From Micromonospora yangpuensis (GTDB taxonomy: Bacteria; Actinomycetota; Actinomycetes; Mycobacteriales; Micromonosporaceae), in NCBI RefSeq assembly GCF_900091615.1, contig NZ_FMIA01000002.1, positions 124,001 to 188,000 of the forward strand: a stretch of 64,000 nucleotides of DNA. Direction: 5' to 3'. The notes beneath the pieces are model-generated. The model was not told the DNA's origin and searched no databases. It worked only from the letters and a program-made list of their open reading frames with translations. The translations under genes were made by a program, and so were the position numbers. Positions 26,139 to 36,400 of this stretch are shown piece after piece. Every line of letters starts with the position of its first letter. Positions within the stretch are counted from its first letter, which is position 1.

Positions 26139-27689
26139 TCAGTCGCTGATCAGGCTGGTGCTGTCGGAGAACTGCGACAGGCGGAAGACGACGAACTCGG
26201 CGGGCTTGACCGGGCAGATGCCGATCTCGCACACCACCTGGCCCCGGTCGATCACCTCCGGTGGGTTGGTCTCGCGGTCGCACTTGACGTAGAAGGCGTC
26301 CGCCGCGGTCGCCCCGAACAGCGCGCCCCGCCGCCACTCCTCGGTGAGGAAGGCGGTGATGTTGCGGCGGATGGTGCCCCACAGTCGCTGGTCGTTCGGC
26401 TCGAAGACCACCCACTGGGTGCCGAGCAGGATCGACTCCTCGACGTAGTTGAACAGCCGGCGCACGTTGATGTAGCGCCAGGCCGGATCGGAGGAGAGGG
26501 TGCGCGCGCCCCAGACCCGTACCCCCCGGCCGGGGAAGGCCCGGATGCAGTTCACCCCGATCGGGTTGAGCAGGTCCTGTTCGCCCTTGGTGACGTTGTT
26601 CTGCAGGTCGACCACGCCTCGGAGCACCTCGTTGGCGGGGGCCTTGTGCACGCCCCGCTCGGCGTCGTTGCGGGACCAGAGGCCGGCCAGGTGGCCGCTG
26701 GGCGGCAGGAACACGCCCCGGCCGGTGCTCGGGTCGAAGACCTTCACCCAGGGGTAGTAGAGCGCCGCGTAGCGGGAGTCGTAGCCGGCCTCGTCCTGCC
26801 GCCAGGTGCGGACCTGCTGCGCGGTCAGCTCCGGCGGCGGGTCGAGCAGCGCCATCCGGTCGCCCATCTGCTCGCAGTGCGAGATCAGCGCGAGCTGCGC
26901 GGCCTTCACCGCCTCAAGATCGATGACCCCGGCCTGGTACGCCCCCATCAGGTCCGGCGCGGCGACCATGGTGATCTCGTCGATCGCCTCCAACCCGGCC
27001 AACCCGGTACGGCTGTCGACGTCCCCGGTGAACTCGTCGGCGGAGAGGCTGGTCGGTACGGCCTCACCGGGAGCGCTGGGCGGGGCCAGGGTGACCGTCT
27101 GCTTGGCCGGGCGGGCCAGCGCGTTGGCGGCGGTGGCCTCCTCCATGGTGATCAACTTGGACCGTTCCCGGACCTGGTTGACCACGTAGCTCTTGTTGCT
27201 CTTGCGGAACGAGGCGTCGTACTCCTCCGCCGGCCGGCCCTCGGCGCGCACCACCAGCCGGAAGCGGTCCTCGCCGACCCCCTCGCCCTCGACGTCGGCC
27301 ACCTCCACGGTGACCTCACCACCGGCGGCCGGCAGCGCCGCCACCCGGAAGGTGCCCAGCGCCGACGGCTCCCCGGCGGGCAGCTCCTTCGGCGCGCCCC
27401 GACCGCTGCTCTTGCGGGCCGCCGACGAGTCACCGATGCGGACGATGTAGCAGATGCCACCGCCGTTGGCGAAGTACCCGTACACCGAGTGGGCCAGGTA
27501 GCTGCCCTCGACCATCCCGCCGAAGAGCTGGACGAACTGGCTCCAGTTGGTGACCAGGGTCGGAGTGTGGAAGGGCCCCTTCTCGGCGAACCCCACGAAG
27601 GCGGTCACGGCGGTGCCGACGCCCTCGATGGGACGCGAACCGCTCTGGACCTCCTCCACGTACACACCTGGGGACAGGTACGTCGGCAT
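26139..27689 (-). CDS. Contractile tail sheath protein (Afp2-like)
   Basis: A 516-residue sheath subunit and first gene of the main eCIS operon. N-terminus MPTYLSPGVYVEEVQSGSRP is diagnostic. The C-terminal domain has GVRVWGARTLSSDPAWRYIN, VRRLFNYVEESIL and FEPNDQRLWGTIRRNI. ATG 27689 is preceded by AGAGGAG. The single sheath gene contrasts with the three of Afp. The 198-bp region up to the divergent DUF4157 gene must contain the promoter for the operon, though no strong minus-strand hexamers are evident. Confidence 0.96.
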   Translation of the reverse strand: MPTYLSPGVYVEEVQSGSRPIEGVGTAVTAFVGFAEKGPFHTPTLVTNWSQFVQLFGGMVEGSYLAHSVYGYFANGGGICYIVRIGDSSAARKSSGRGAPKELPAGEPSALGTFRVAALPAAGGEVTVEVADVEGEGVGEDRFRLVVRAEGRPAEEYDASFRKSNKSYVVNQVRERSKLITMEEATAANALARPAKQTVTLAPPSAPGEAVPTSLSADEFTGDVDSRTGLAGLEAIDEITMVAAPDLMGAYQAGVIDLEAVKAAQLALISHCEQMGDRMALLDPPPELTAQQVRTWRQDEAGYDSRYAALYYPWVKVFDPSTGRGVFLPPSGHLAGLWSRNDAERGVHKAPANEVLRGVVDLQNNVTKGEQDLLNPIGVNCIRAFPGRGVRVWGARTLSSDPAWRYINVRRLFNYVEESILLGTQWVVFEPNDQRLWGTIRRNITAFLTEEWRRGALFGATAADAFYVKCDRETNPPEVIDRGQVVCEIGICPVKPAEFVVFRLSQFSDSTSLISD

Positions 27690-27887
27690 GCAAGCTCCTC
27701 TGCCAGGTCGGCGGACGTTGGCCAGCCTTGCGCGCCGTACCGCCGTCGGGAAGGTCCGTAGGGACCTGCGCCGGGGCAGAGTCGCGTACCACAGGGGCAG
27801 GCCGTCCGTGATCCTGTCCGGATGGTCCTGCCCCGCGCCGGACGGGTGGACCTACGCTGGAGGTCGACCCCGAGGAGGTGGCCGGGC

Positions 27888-29252
27888 ATGCGCCAGCACC
27901 GCTCCGAGCAGGCGTCGAGCACTCCGGACCGTCCCGCGTCGACCCACGCCGGGCCCGCCGGTCGACGGGCCGAGGGACACACCGCCCGGCGGGGCGAGGT
28001 CGCCCGGTCCGGACGTCCCGGTGTCGGGCGCAGCCCGCAGGAGATCATCGGTCTGCAACGGACGATCGGCAATCGTGCGGTGGCGCGGGCGATCGAGGAG
28101 GACCGGCACGAGCACGCCGCCGGCTGCGCCCACCCGCCCGCCGAGCAGGTCCAGCGGTCGGTCGCCTCGGTGCTGGGCTCCAGCGGGCGGCCACTGGACG
28201 ACACGACCCGGGCCGACATGGAGTCCCGCCTCGGCTCGGACTTCTCCGACGTACGAATCCACGACGACTCGGCGGCCCGGTCGTCGGCGGCCGGGATCGG
28301 GGCGCGGGCGTACACCTCCGGCAACCACGTGGTCCTCGGCGAGGGCGGCGCCGACCGGCACACCCTGGCCCACGAGCTGACCCACGTCATCCAGCAACGG
28401 CTGGGGCCGGTCGCCGGCACCGACAACGGCTCCGGCCTGCGCATCAGCGACCCGGGTGACCGCTTCGAGCGGGAAGCCGAGGCGACCGCCCGCCGGGTCC
28501 TCGCCGGTGCTCCACCAGCGGCCACCGAGCAGCAGCACACCGACGGCCCGACGGCCGCGGAGTCGCCGGTGCAGACCGCCGTGCAGCGGGTGCCGAAGGC
28601 GGACACCGAGCCGACCAGCAGCCGCCAGCAGCCGTACCCTCCCGAGGGTCGCCGGACCCGGGGCAAGGTCAGGGAGGAGGAGCGGGCCAAGCTGCCACCG
28701 GTCGACCCCAAGCAACTCCGACTGCGGTTCAGGTCCGCCTACGACGGCCCGGACGAGCAGGAGTTGGACACCAAACAGGACATCGGCTTCACCCAGACCG
28801 CCACCCTGATCGCCCCGGCCAACCTGCCCCGCAACGCGGAGTTCACCTACGACTTCCGGCAGTTCGCCGCGGACCAGTACGTCTACTGGGAGCGGCAGGA
28901 CGACGAGACGTACAAGAAGGGTCAGCGGACCTCGACCGCCTGGCGGCTGGACGGGCCCTACCATCCGCCGTACGACGACAGTGAGATCGACAAGACGCCG
29001 ACCACCATCACGTTTCGCGACGCCCCGGGGTGGTCCCGTAACGTGGCGATGACCCCGGGCTCCTGGCTCGCCTCGTACACGGTCCGTTTCCGGTGGGAGA
29101 TCAAGCTCGCCGGTTCCACGGACGCGCCCTGGGTGAGTGACGTGGTCAGCCACACCTTCACCTCCCCGTTCGACCGGCGGAACCCGGCGGAGTCCGGGCC
29201 GTTGCAGGCCGCTCCGGTGGGCAGCCGCGACTGGGACGTGACCCTGCCCTAG
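27888..29252 (+). CDS. DUF4157 (eCIS core) metalloprotease-like protein
   Basis: A 454-residue protein divergent from the sheath operon. It has an early LQRTIGNRAVARAI motif (L56-Q57-R58) common in eCIS-associated proteins. The DUF4157 domain has HELTH (162-166) and E196 in DRFEREAEATARR as candidate zinc ligands. EQVQRSV and TAVQRVPKAD repeat the QR motif. Residues about 275-454 are a separate beta-rich domain (LRLRFRSAYDGPDEQELD, WRLDGPYHPPYDD, SYTVRFRWEIKLAG) that I do not recognise. DUF4157 proteins are known eCIS cargo or processing factors. ATG 27888 has GAGGAGG upstream and a possible -10 TACGCT at 27853-27858. Confidence 0.87.
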   Translation: MRQHRSEQASSTPDRPASTHAGPAGRRAEGHTARRGEVARSGRPGVGRSPQEIIGLQRTIGNRAVARAIEEDRHEHAAGCAHPPAEQVQRSVASVLGSSGRPLDDTTRADMESRLGSDFSDVRIHDDSAARSSAAGIGARAYTSGNHVVLGEGGADRHTLAHELTHVIQQRLGPVAGTDNGSGLRISDPGDRFEREAEATARRVLAGAPPAATEQQHTDGPTAAESPVQTAVQRVPKADTEPTSSRQQPYPPEGRRTRGKVREEERAKLPPVDPKQLRLRFRSAYDGPDEQELDTKQDIGFTQTATLIAPANLPRNAEFTYDFRQFAADQYVYWERQDDETYKKGQRTSTAWRLDGPYHPPYDDSEIDKTPTTITFRDAPGWSRNVAMTPGSWLASYTVRFRWEIKLAGSTDAPWVSDVVSHTFTSPFDRRNPAESGPLQAAPVGSRDWDVTLP

Positions 29253-29448
29253 CGGCCGTGCCGACCGGGCTCGGCCGGGGTCCTTTCCGCAGGGCTGACC
29301 CCCACGGACGCCACTGGCGTGTCGTCAGTCCGGGTCGCTTCGGCGCTTTGCGGGCGATCAGCCGTGGCCAACGCGAGGGTTTCTCGTTGGGGCAGACGTG
29401 AGCCGACCTCCTTTGCTGCCGACCAGGCAGGATGCCCGACAGGGCCGA

Positions 29449-29454
29449 TATGAT
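29449..29454 (+). promoter_or_regulatory. -10 element for leaderless VapB-like mRNA
   Basis: TATGAT, 6 bases before ATG 29461, with no ribosome site between. This geometry places +1 at the start codon. The 200 bases upstream after the DUF4157 gene hold no other gene. Confidence 0.55.
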
Positions 29455-29460
29455 TCGAGT

Positions 29461-29754
29461 ATGACCAAGCGGGTGACGGTGAGTCTGCCGGATGACGTGG
29501 CGGCCTACCTGGCCGGCGAGGAAAACGCCTCAGCGGCGGTCGCCGACGCCCTGCGGGCCCGCATGGACCGGGCCGCCGCCACCGCGGCGATGCTGCGAGC
29601 GGTCGGGGTGGACGTGACGGAGGAGGGCATCGCCCGGGTCCGGGGCACCCTGCCGCCTCCGACGGCCGAGCAGCGGGCCGAGAACGCGCGACGGCGTGAC
29701 CTGCTCCGGGCCGGCAACTGGCCGGAAGGTTCCGGGAGACCGGCAGATGCCTGA
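29461..29754 (+). CDS. Ribbon-helix-helix antitoxin-like protein
   Basis: A 97-residue protein. Residues 1-35 fit a ribbon-helix-helix DNA-binding domain (MTKRVTVSLPDDVAAYLAG). The acidic and Ala-rich remainder would wrap a toxin. The stop overlaps the next gene by 8 bases, the standard antitoxin-toxin arrangement. It probably autoregulates from the TATGAT promoter directly upstream. Family-level assignment only. Confidence 0.7.
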   Translation: MTKRVTVSLPDDVAAYLAGEENASAAVADALRARMDRAAATAAMLRAVGVDVTEEGIARVRGTLPPPTAEQRAENARRRDLLRAGNWPEGSGRPADA

Positions 29755-30163
29755 CGAGGTCGTGATCCGGGCCGTGCTGGACGCGTCAGCGATGCTCTCC
29801 TACTCCCGGGGGCACGTGCACGTCGGGGAGTTGCTGCTCGACATCTCCGAGGAAGGCGCCTACGTGGGGCTACCCACGGTGGCGTTGCTGGACGCGTACG
29901 CGCAGACCGGCGCCGACCGACTGACCAAAGCGCGACTCAAGGTGCTGGCCACGCTGCCCGGCGTCGCGGTGCTGTCCCTAGGTGCTGCGGACGCGGTGGA
30001 GGTGGCCAACACGGTACGTCTGGTCAAGGGCGACCTGGCGCGGGCGCACGCCGTCTGGACCGCACTCGACCACGACGCGTACTACCTCACCAGCGAGCCG
30101 CACCTGGTTCCCGACGTGATCGCCCCGGAGTTGGTGCACCACATTCCGGTCGACGACGTCTGA
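29747..30163 (+). CDS. PIN-like toxin candidate (VapC type)
   Basis: A 138-residue protein, start ATG 29747 inside the antitoxin gene. The N-terminus IRAVLDASAMLSYSRG places D12 where PIN RNases have their first catalytic aspartate. A helical middle and LDHDAYYLTSEP near the C-terminus follow. The full set of PIN acidic residues is not obvious, so it could be a degenerate or inactive PIN protein. Its position beside the antitoxin-like gene is the best evidence. It lies between eCIS genes and may simply be a maintenance module. Confidence 0.6.
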   Translation: MPDEVVIRAVLDASAMLSYSRGHVHVGELLLDISEEGAYVGLPTVALLDAYAQTGADRLTKARLKVLATLPGVAVLSLGAADAVEVANTVRLVKGDLARAHAVWTALDHDAYYLTSEPHLVPDVIAPELVHHIPVDDV

Positions 30164-30198
30164 CGGGACGCTGCCCGCCCGGGAGCTTCCGAGGCGGC

Positions 30199-30279
30199 GT
30201 TGATCGACTCGGTTGGGCCGATATGGCTGTGTCAACCTGCCTCGGACCCCGCCATATCTACCCAACCGAGTCGATCAAC
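30199..30279. repeat. 29-bp imperfect inverted repeat between convergent genes
   Basis: Arms 30199-30227 and 30251-30279 match at 27 of 29 positions around a 23-base loop. It sits 35 bases after the toxin stop and 7 bases before the stop of the convergent AAA ATPase gene. It is long enough to act as a bidirectional terminator, yet it also has the look of a mobile palindromic element (the arms begin GTTGATCGACTCGG). Confidence 0.85.
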
Positions 30280-30286
30280 CGGGCCG

Positions 30287-32614
30287 TCAGGGGCGGCGGG
30301 GCGGGGTGGGGCCCGGCAGGACCAGCCGGCCGAGTTTGCGGTACTCCGCCTGGGCGGCGGCGACCACCATCGCCATGGTGACCGGGCCACCGGACTCGGC
30401 GGCCAGGTAGCCGGCGCTCACCGCGCAGGCCCGGATGCCGCCCCCGCTCAGCTCGAACGACCGGGCGCAGTGATCCAGGTCGACGTCGTCGGCGCGGGGC
30501 AGTTCGGTGCCGAGACACCGGTCCCAGAGGGCCCGCCGCTGGGCGGTGTCGGGGACCGGGAAGTCCACGATGACGTCGAGCCGACGCAGGAACGCCTCGT
30601 CCAGGTTGGCCCGCAGGTTCGTGGTGAGCACCGCGACCCCGTCGAACGACTCCATCCGCTGCAGCAGGTACGCGCTCTCCAGGTTGGCGTACCGGTCGTG
30701 GGCGTCGCTGACCTCGGAACGCTTTCCGAAGATCGCATCCGCCTCGTCGAAGAGCAGCACCCCGTTCACCCCGGCCGCCTCGGTGAAGATCCGTTCCAGG
30801 TTCTTCTCGGTCTGGCCTACGTACTTGTCGACCACCGTGGAGAGGTCCACCACGTACAGGTCGAGGCCCAGATCTGCGGCGACCACCTCGGCGGACATGG
30901 TCTTGCCGGTGCCGGAGTCCCCGGCGAACAGGGCGGTCACCCCGTGACCGCGCCCACCGCCGGGACGCAACCGCCACCGGCCGAGCACCTGCTCCCGGTG
31001 GCGTACCCGCCGGGCCAGCTCGGCCAGCTGTTCCCGGGCGGCAGCGGGCAGGACCAGGTCGTCCCAACCGACCCCGGGCTCGACCCGGCGGGCCAGCTTC
31101 TCCAGCGCCGCCGCGTTCTGCGAGCGCACCCCGGCCCGGACGTGGTGCACGGTGAGCGGACCGGACCCGGCCAGCACCGCCTGCTGGGTGGCGGCCACCG
31201 CGGCCCGGCGTACCTGGTCGGGCCCGAGGACGTAGGCGGCCAGTTCCCGCTCCGGGTCGACGTCGGCGGCCAGCTCCACCGGCCGCCCGGCGAGGGTGTC
31301 CCGCCACAGCCGGGCCCGCTCGGCGGCGTCGATCGGGGTGGCGGTCACCAGCAGCGGCGACCGGTCCGCCCAGTACGGATCCCAGCGCAGCCGGCCGGTC
31401 AGCAGCACCGGTACCGGCAGCGCGGTGAGTCGGCGCAGCAGCCGGGCGTTGGCCGGACCGGCCGTCGGATCCAGCACGTCGACCGGTCCGACGACGAGTC
31501 CCGCGCGGCGTAGCCGGGCCTCCCGGACCGCGACCGCCAGCGCCTCCTCGGGTGCCGGGTCGGCGTGCAGCGCGTCCAGGTCCAGGGCGAGCACCGCCCG
31601 CCCGGCCCCGACCAGTGCGGCACGGGCCAGTTCGTCGGCCGCCCCGCCGGGCTCTTCCCGCAGGTAGACGAGCTGGTCACCGGCCTTGATCGCCGCCGCC
31701 AGCCCGGCCGTCGGCCCGTCGTCGGTCGGCCCGTCGTCGGTCGGTGGTGGCGCGGTCGGGGAAGCGTGGCCTGGTGGCCCGGTCGGGCGAGTGCGGTCCG
31801 CTGGCGTGGTGGGGCGAGTGCGGTCCGGTGGCCCGGTCGCCGGGAAGGTCGGTTGGCCCGGTACCGGCCGGAGCAGGCCGGCGAGCCGGCCCACGGTGTG
31901 CCGCTCGCCGAGCAGGTGCCCGGTCACCCGGTCCGGCACCCGCAGTGACCGGGTCAGGAAGGGGCGGTCGTCCTCCTCGACCTGGAGCAGGCCGCCGGTG
32001 ACCAGGGGACCGGTGTGGGCGATCCGGGCGCGGGCGCTGCCGGCGAACGGGGCCGCGCCGCAGAGCCGCAACGCCAGCCCGATGCTCGCCCGCCGCCGGG
32101 TCACGTCGTCGTTGAGGTAGCCGTACAGCCGCTCGTACCGTGGGTCGAGGTCGGGCAGCATCGCGATCAGCAGCAGCTCCACGTCGAGCGCGGTGAGCGC
32201 GAAGTCCTCGGCCAGGTCGCGTAGCGGCACCCTGGCACCGGCGGCCCGCGACTGGTCGGCCCAGCGGTCGGCGGTCTCGACCGCGTCGGCCGCGATCTCG
32301 TCCGGCACCGGTGGGGCCGGGTCGTCCAGCAGCCGCCAGGCGTCGGAGTCGGAGACGTGCAGGCCGCGCAGCGGGTCGTCCGGGGCCGGGTCGGACTGCC
32401 GCGCGGTGACGACCGCCCGCCGGACCCGCTGCTCGACCAGGAAGAGCCGAGCCCGCAGGTACGTCGTCCCGGCCGACTCCGTCTCGTCCGCTGCTGTCCC
32501 GGCCGACTCCGTCTCGTCCGCCGCTGTCCCGGCTGTCTCCGTCCCGGCTGCCGTCGGTGCGGTCGACTCCGTCCCGGTCGTTGGCTGGTCGATGTGCGAC
32601 GGGGCAGCGGTCAC
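30287..32614 (-). CDS. eCIS AAA+ ATPase (Afp15-like)
   Basis: 775 residues. The N-terminal 50 residues are repetitive and acidic (AGTAADETES twice). A helical region and a Pro/Thr-rich insert (about 250-300) lead to a degenerate first ATPase-like region. The active AAA+ module near the C-terminus has Walker A GDSGTGKT (565-572) and Walker B LLFDEADA (D623, E624), sensor TTNLRANLDEAFLRR and arginine fingers. Afp15-type ATPases assist particle assembly. Start overlaps the DUF4255 gene by 4 bases. Confidence 0.93.
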   Translation of the reverse strand: MTAAPSHIDQPTTGTESTAPTAAGTETAGTAADETESAGTAADETESAGTTYLRARLFLVEQRVRRAVVTARQSDPAPDDPLRGLHVSDSDAWRLLDDPAPPVPDEIAADAVETADRWADQSRAAGARVPLRDLAEDFALTALDVELLLIAMLPDLDPRYERLYGYLNDDVTRRRASIGLALRLCGAAPFAGSARARIAHTGPLVTGGLLQVEEDDRPFLTRSLRVPDRVTGHLLGERHTVGRLAGLLRPVPGQPTFPATGPPDRTRPTTPADRTRPTGPPGHASPTAPPPTDDGPTDDGPTAGLAAAIKAGDQLVYLREEPGGAADELARAALVGAGRAVLALDLDALHADPAPEEALAVAVREARLRRAGLVVGPVDVLDPTAGPANARLLRRLTALPVPVLLTGRLRWDPYWADRSPLLVTATPIDAAERARLWRDTLAGRPVELAADVDPERELAAYVLGPDQVRRAAVAATQQAVLAGSGPLTVHHVRAGVRSQNAAALEKLARRVEPGVGWDDLVLPAAAREQLAELARRVRHREQVLGRWRLRPGGGRGHGVTALFAGDSGTGKTMSAEVVAADLGLDLYVVDLSTVVDKYVGQTEKNLERIFTEAAGVNGVLLFDEADAIFGKRSEVSDAHDRYANLESAYLLQRMESFDGVAVLTTNLRANLDEAFLRRLDVIVDFPVPDTAQRRALWDRCLGTELPRADDVDLDHCARSFELSGGGIRACAVSAGYLAAESGGPVTMAMVVAAAQAEYRKLGRLVLPGPTPPRRP
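32466..32547. repeat. 30-bp in-frame tandem repeat in ATPase N-terminus
   Basis: Two near-identical 30-bp units (32466-32495, 32496-32525) and a degraded third, encoding AGTAADETES-type decapeptides. Another example of in-frame minisatellite growth in a disordered part of an eCIS protein. Confidence 0.85.
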
Positions 32615-33408
32615 CGCTGGCCGTCCCGGATCGGACCGCCGGTGCCCTGGCGGCGCTGGCGGTCGGCGGCGGTGCCCCGGGCCCGTCGGACGCCGACCGG
32701 GGGGGCGGGTTCCGGCTCCGCCGGGTCCGGGTACCGCAGCCGTCGGGTCTCCGCGCCGACGATCTCCCGTCCCGCCGCCCGGTCCCGGGCGGCTGCCCCG
32801 TCCCGACCCGGGGCGCCGGCGCGCTCCTCGGTGGGGCCGGTCCGGGCACCGGTACGCAGCCGCAGGCCGTCGGTGACCGGCTGGACGGTGAAGCCGGTGG
32901 AGGCGGCGATCGGCGTGGTCACCACCAGGTCGAGGGAGGGCTTCAACGAGCCGCCGAGGGCGGACCAGATGTCGGCGAGCCCCCGGTCCCGTTTCGGGGG
33001 CACCGCGACGGTCACCGGCACGGTCAGGCCCAACTCGGCCAGGCCGCCGACCAGGCGTCGTGGGGGCAGCACGTCGTGGGTGACCAGGCCGGTCAGCAGC
33101 AACGAGAGCAGCCGGTGCTCGTCCTGCGGCCGGGCGGTCCAGGCGGTCACCAGGTACGACAGGGTGAAGTACCGGGGTGGCTGGTGTTCGGCGACGACCA
33201 CCCCGGCGCTGTCGTACTCCTCGATCCGGCCCTCCCTGCGGTGGGCCATGTCCTCCCGGATGTCGTAGAGGAAGAGGTTGACCGTCGGGGCGTTGCGTCG
33301 CGCCTCCCAGTCCTTCGTCGGCGCGTCGAAGGCCACCTGTACGTCGGTGCCGGCGAGCACCTCCTCGGTGAGCAGCGCGTGCAGCACCTCGTCCACCTCG
33401 TGGATCAC
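32611..33408 (-). CDS. DUF4255/Pvc16_N tube-cap protein (Afp16-like)
   Basis: 265 residues. The conserved domain spans about 1-185 (MIHEVDEVLHALLTEEVLAG, VNLFLYDIREDMAHRREGRI, RYFTLSYLVTAWTARPQDEH, LLSLLLTGLVTHDVLP). The C-terminal 80 residues are charged and disordered. Afp16/Pvc16 proteins terminate the tube and sheath and fix particle length together with the tape measure. Coupled by ATGA to the ATPase gene and 13 bases after the beta-propeller gene. Confidence 0.9.
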   Translation of the reverse strand: MIHEVDEVLHALLTEEVLAGTDVQVAFDAPTKDWEARRNAPTVNLFLYDIREDMAHRREGRIEEYDSAGVVVAEHQPPRYFTLSYLVTAWTARPQDEHRLLSLLLTGLVTHDVLPPRRLVGGLAELGLTVPVTVAVPPKRDRGLADIWSALGGSLKPSLDLVVTTPIAASTGFTVQPVTDGLRLRTGARTGPTEERAGAPGRDGAAARDRAAGREIVGAETRRLRYPDPAEPEPAPPVGVRRARGTAADRQRRQGTGGPIRDGQR

Positions 33409-33421
33409 GGATTTCCTCTTC

Positions 33422-36400
33422 TCACCAGCCGCGCTGGACCAGGCCGGGGGGTTGCTGGGCGGGCAGTACCACCCGGAAGTCGGCGCGCAGCGTGCCGAAC
33501 CCGGGGCCGGTGGCCAGCACCTCCCGGGGGCCGAGCTGGTCGCGGGGCACCACCAGCAGCTGCGCGGCGAAGGTGCCGTTGGCCGCCGGCACGGCCGGGT
33601 TCGCCGCGGCGGTCAGCCCGACGTCCCAGGCCAGCCGGACCGGTACGCCGGGCGGGAAGTCGACCCCCCGGACCGAGGTGACGAAGCCGGGCGGCCCGAT
33701 CTCCGGAACGGTCACGATCCGGGGCTGGAGCACCCGGAACGGGGCCTGGGCGGTGTCGTCGAGACCGTCGTCGGCGGCCACGGTGCCGCGCACCGTCGTC
33801 GTGGTCGCCGCCCTCGGCACCAGCACGAAGGTGAGGCTCCGGCTGGCCGCCGGGGCCAGGTCGGGCACCGGGCAGGAGGTCGCGGTGCAGCCGGCCGGTC
33901 GGGTCCGCACCGGCACTCCCGAGGGCAGCCGTGGCGTGATCCGGATGCCGGTGACGGGCAGCTCACCGATGTTGCGCACGGTGTAGGTCACGGTGATCCG
34001 GCCGCCCACGTACCCGGGGGTGGGGTTGACCCGCACGGTGATCCGCACGCCGGTCACCGGTGGGGCGGGCGACGGCACGACCGGCGGGCTGGTCGGCGGT
34101 GCGGTGGTGGGTGGCGGCGTGGTCGGCGGTGGCGTGGTCGGCGGTGGCGGCGTGGTGGGTGGTGGCGGGGTCGTCGGTTCGACGACCGGGGTGACGACCA
34201 CCGGTACGGACGCCGTGTTGTCCGAGGGGCGCGCGTCGACGACAGTCGAGCAGCCGGCCGTCCACTGCACCTGGTACGTCCCGGCGGTGACCCCGAGCAG
34301 CTCGACGCGTACCCGGACGGTGTTGCCCAGGCCGATCGCGCCCAGGTCGCAGCCGGGTGAGTCGAGCTGACAGGAGCCCTGCTCCGGCTCCAACGCGGTG
34401 ACCTGGAGGCCGGCCGGCACGTCCAGCGTCAACTGGACGTCGATGGCCGGGCTCGGCCCCCGGTCGGTGACGGTCAGGGTCAGCGCGGTCCGCTGACCGA
34501 CCGGCACCGGGGCCGGCGGCTCCAGCACCGCCGTGGCCACGTCGACCGACTGCTGCCAGGTCGGCTTCCGCTGCCGGCCGGCGGGCAACTCCCAGGTCAA
34601 CCCGTCGTGGTACGCGGTACCGAAGTCGTACGTCTTGACGTACTCCGGGCTGGTCGAGGCGTCGTAGCGGCGGGCGTTGTAGGCGAGCTGGCTGCCGTCG
34701 GGTGACCAGGCCACGTCGCGGGGCCGGTGCGGGCCGTCCTCCGGGGCGGTCAGCGGGCCGGCACAGTCGGCGGTCGGGGTCTGCGGCGCGAGCACCTCGC
34801 AGTCACCACCGGCGAGGTCGGTCGTCACCAGCCCGTCCACGCCCCGACCGAAGGCGATCCGGGTGCCGTCCGGGGAGAAGGTGGGGCCGTAGTCCGCGCC
34901 GGTGCACTCCGGACAACCGTCGGCGGTCAGGTCCTGCTGGCCGGTGCCGTCACGGGCGTCGACGGTCCAGATGTGACTGTCCGCGCCGGCACCCTCCGGT
35001 TGGCCCCGGACGAAGGCCAGCGTGGAGCTGTCCGGTGACCAGGCGGGCTGGCTGTCGGCCAGCTCCCCACCGGCCGCCGGTGCCACGGTGAGCAGCCGTT
35101 GGCCGGTCTCCAGGTCGGCCACCACGATCCGGGTCGGCAGACCCGGCGCGGCCAGCGCGTACGCCACCCGGGTGCCGTCCGGTGACCAGGCCGGGTCGGT
35201 CTCCCGTTCACCGGCGGCCCGGTCGGTCAGCGGCAGCAGCGCCGCGTTGCCGCCGTCGGCGTCGACCGTCCAGAGCCGGGAGACCCGGCTGCCGTCGACG
35301 GTCTCGAACCGGTTGACCACGATCCGCCGGCCGTCCGGCGAGTAGTCGGGGCGGGCGGTCCACGGATCCCCGTTGACGGGCTGCCAGAGCAGATCCGGGT
35401 CGTCCGCCGCACCGGGATCCTCGCGCAGCACGGTCAACCCCAGGTCACGCGGGTCGGTGGCGTCCGGCCGGATGTCCTGCAGGGTCACCGTGTACCGGTC
35501 CTCGGCGGTGGTCCGGGTGACCAGCAGCTCCGGTTCGCCGCCGGTCGGGGCGTACCAGGTGGGTCGGTCGACCGAGCGGTCCTCGGCGAGGCGCAGGACG
35601 GCCTCGCAGGGGCACCAGTCGTCGCGCGGGACCCCGGTGTAGACCAGGTCGATCTCGCCCCGGGTGCCCTCGGTGTCGGTGGTCCGGCTGAGGAACGCCA
35701 CCGTCGTACCGTCCGGGGACCAACTCGGCCGATGGCTCTCCCACACGTCGCTGAGCAGCAGCCGGTCGTCGCCCCCGGCGCTGTTCATCAGGTGGATCTG
35801 CCGGTCGTCCGGGATGTCCGGTGCGGCCGTGTACGCGATCCGGTCGTTGGCCGGGTCCGGGTCCCAGGCCGGCTCACCGGCACCGTCCGGCCGGACGGTC
35901 AACGGGGTCGACGGGCCACCGTCGACCGGCACCCGGTGGATCTGCGGTACGCCGCCGTCACGGCGTTCGAAGGCCAGGGCGGTGCCGTCGGGTGACCAGG
36001 TGGGCCGCCGGTTGTCACCGATACCGTCGGTGACCTGGCGTAACCCACTGCCGTCGACGCCGATCACGAAGAGGTCGTGCCAGCTGTTGACCCCCTCCCG
36101 GGTCTGCTCGAAGGCGATCCGGGTGCCGTCCGGCGACACCGACGGTGCCCCGGCCACCTGCACCGGATCGTCGGTCAGCCGGGCGATCTCCCCCGAGCTC
36201 CGACGGACCCAGAGCTGGGCCAGCTCCGACTCGCGCCGGCTGACCCAGGTGACCACGTCCCGGTGGGCGGCTGCCTCGTCGTCGAAGTGCGTCGGCCCGG
36301 CACCGAGGAAGGGCACGGAGACCGCCTCCGCCCCGGTGCCCTCGATCAGGCCGATGCTGCGGTGCCCGGTGGCCAGGTAGGCGATCCGCAGGTCGGTGAC

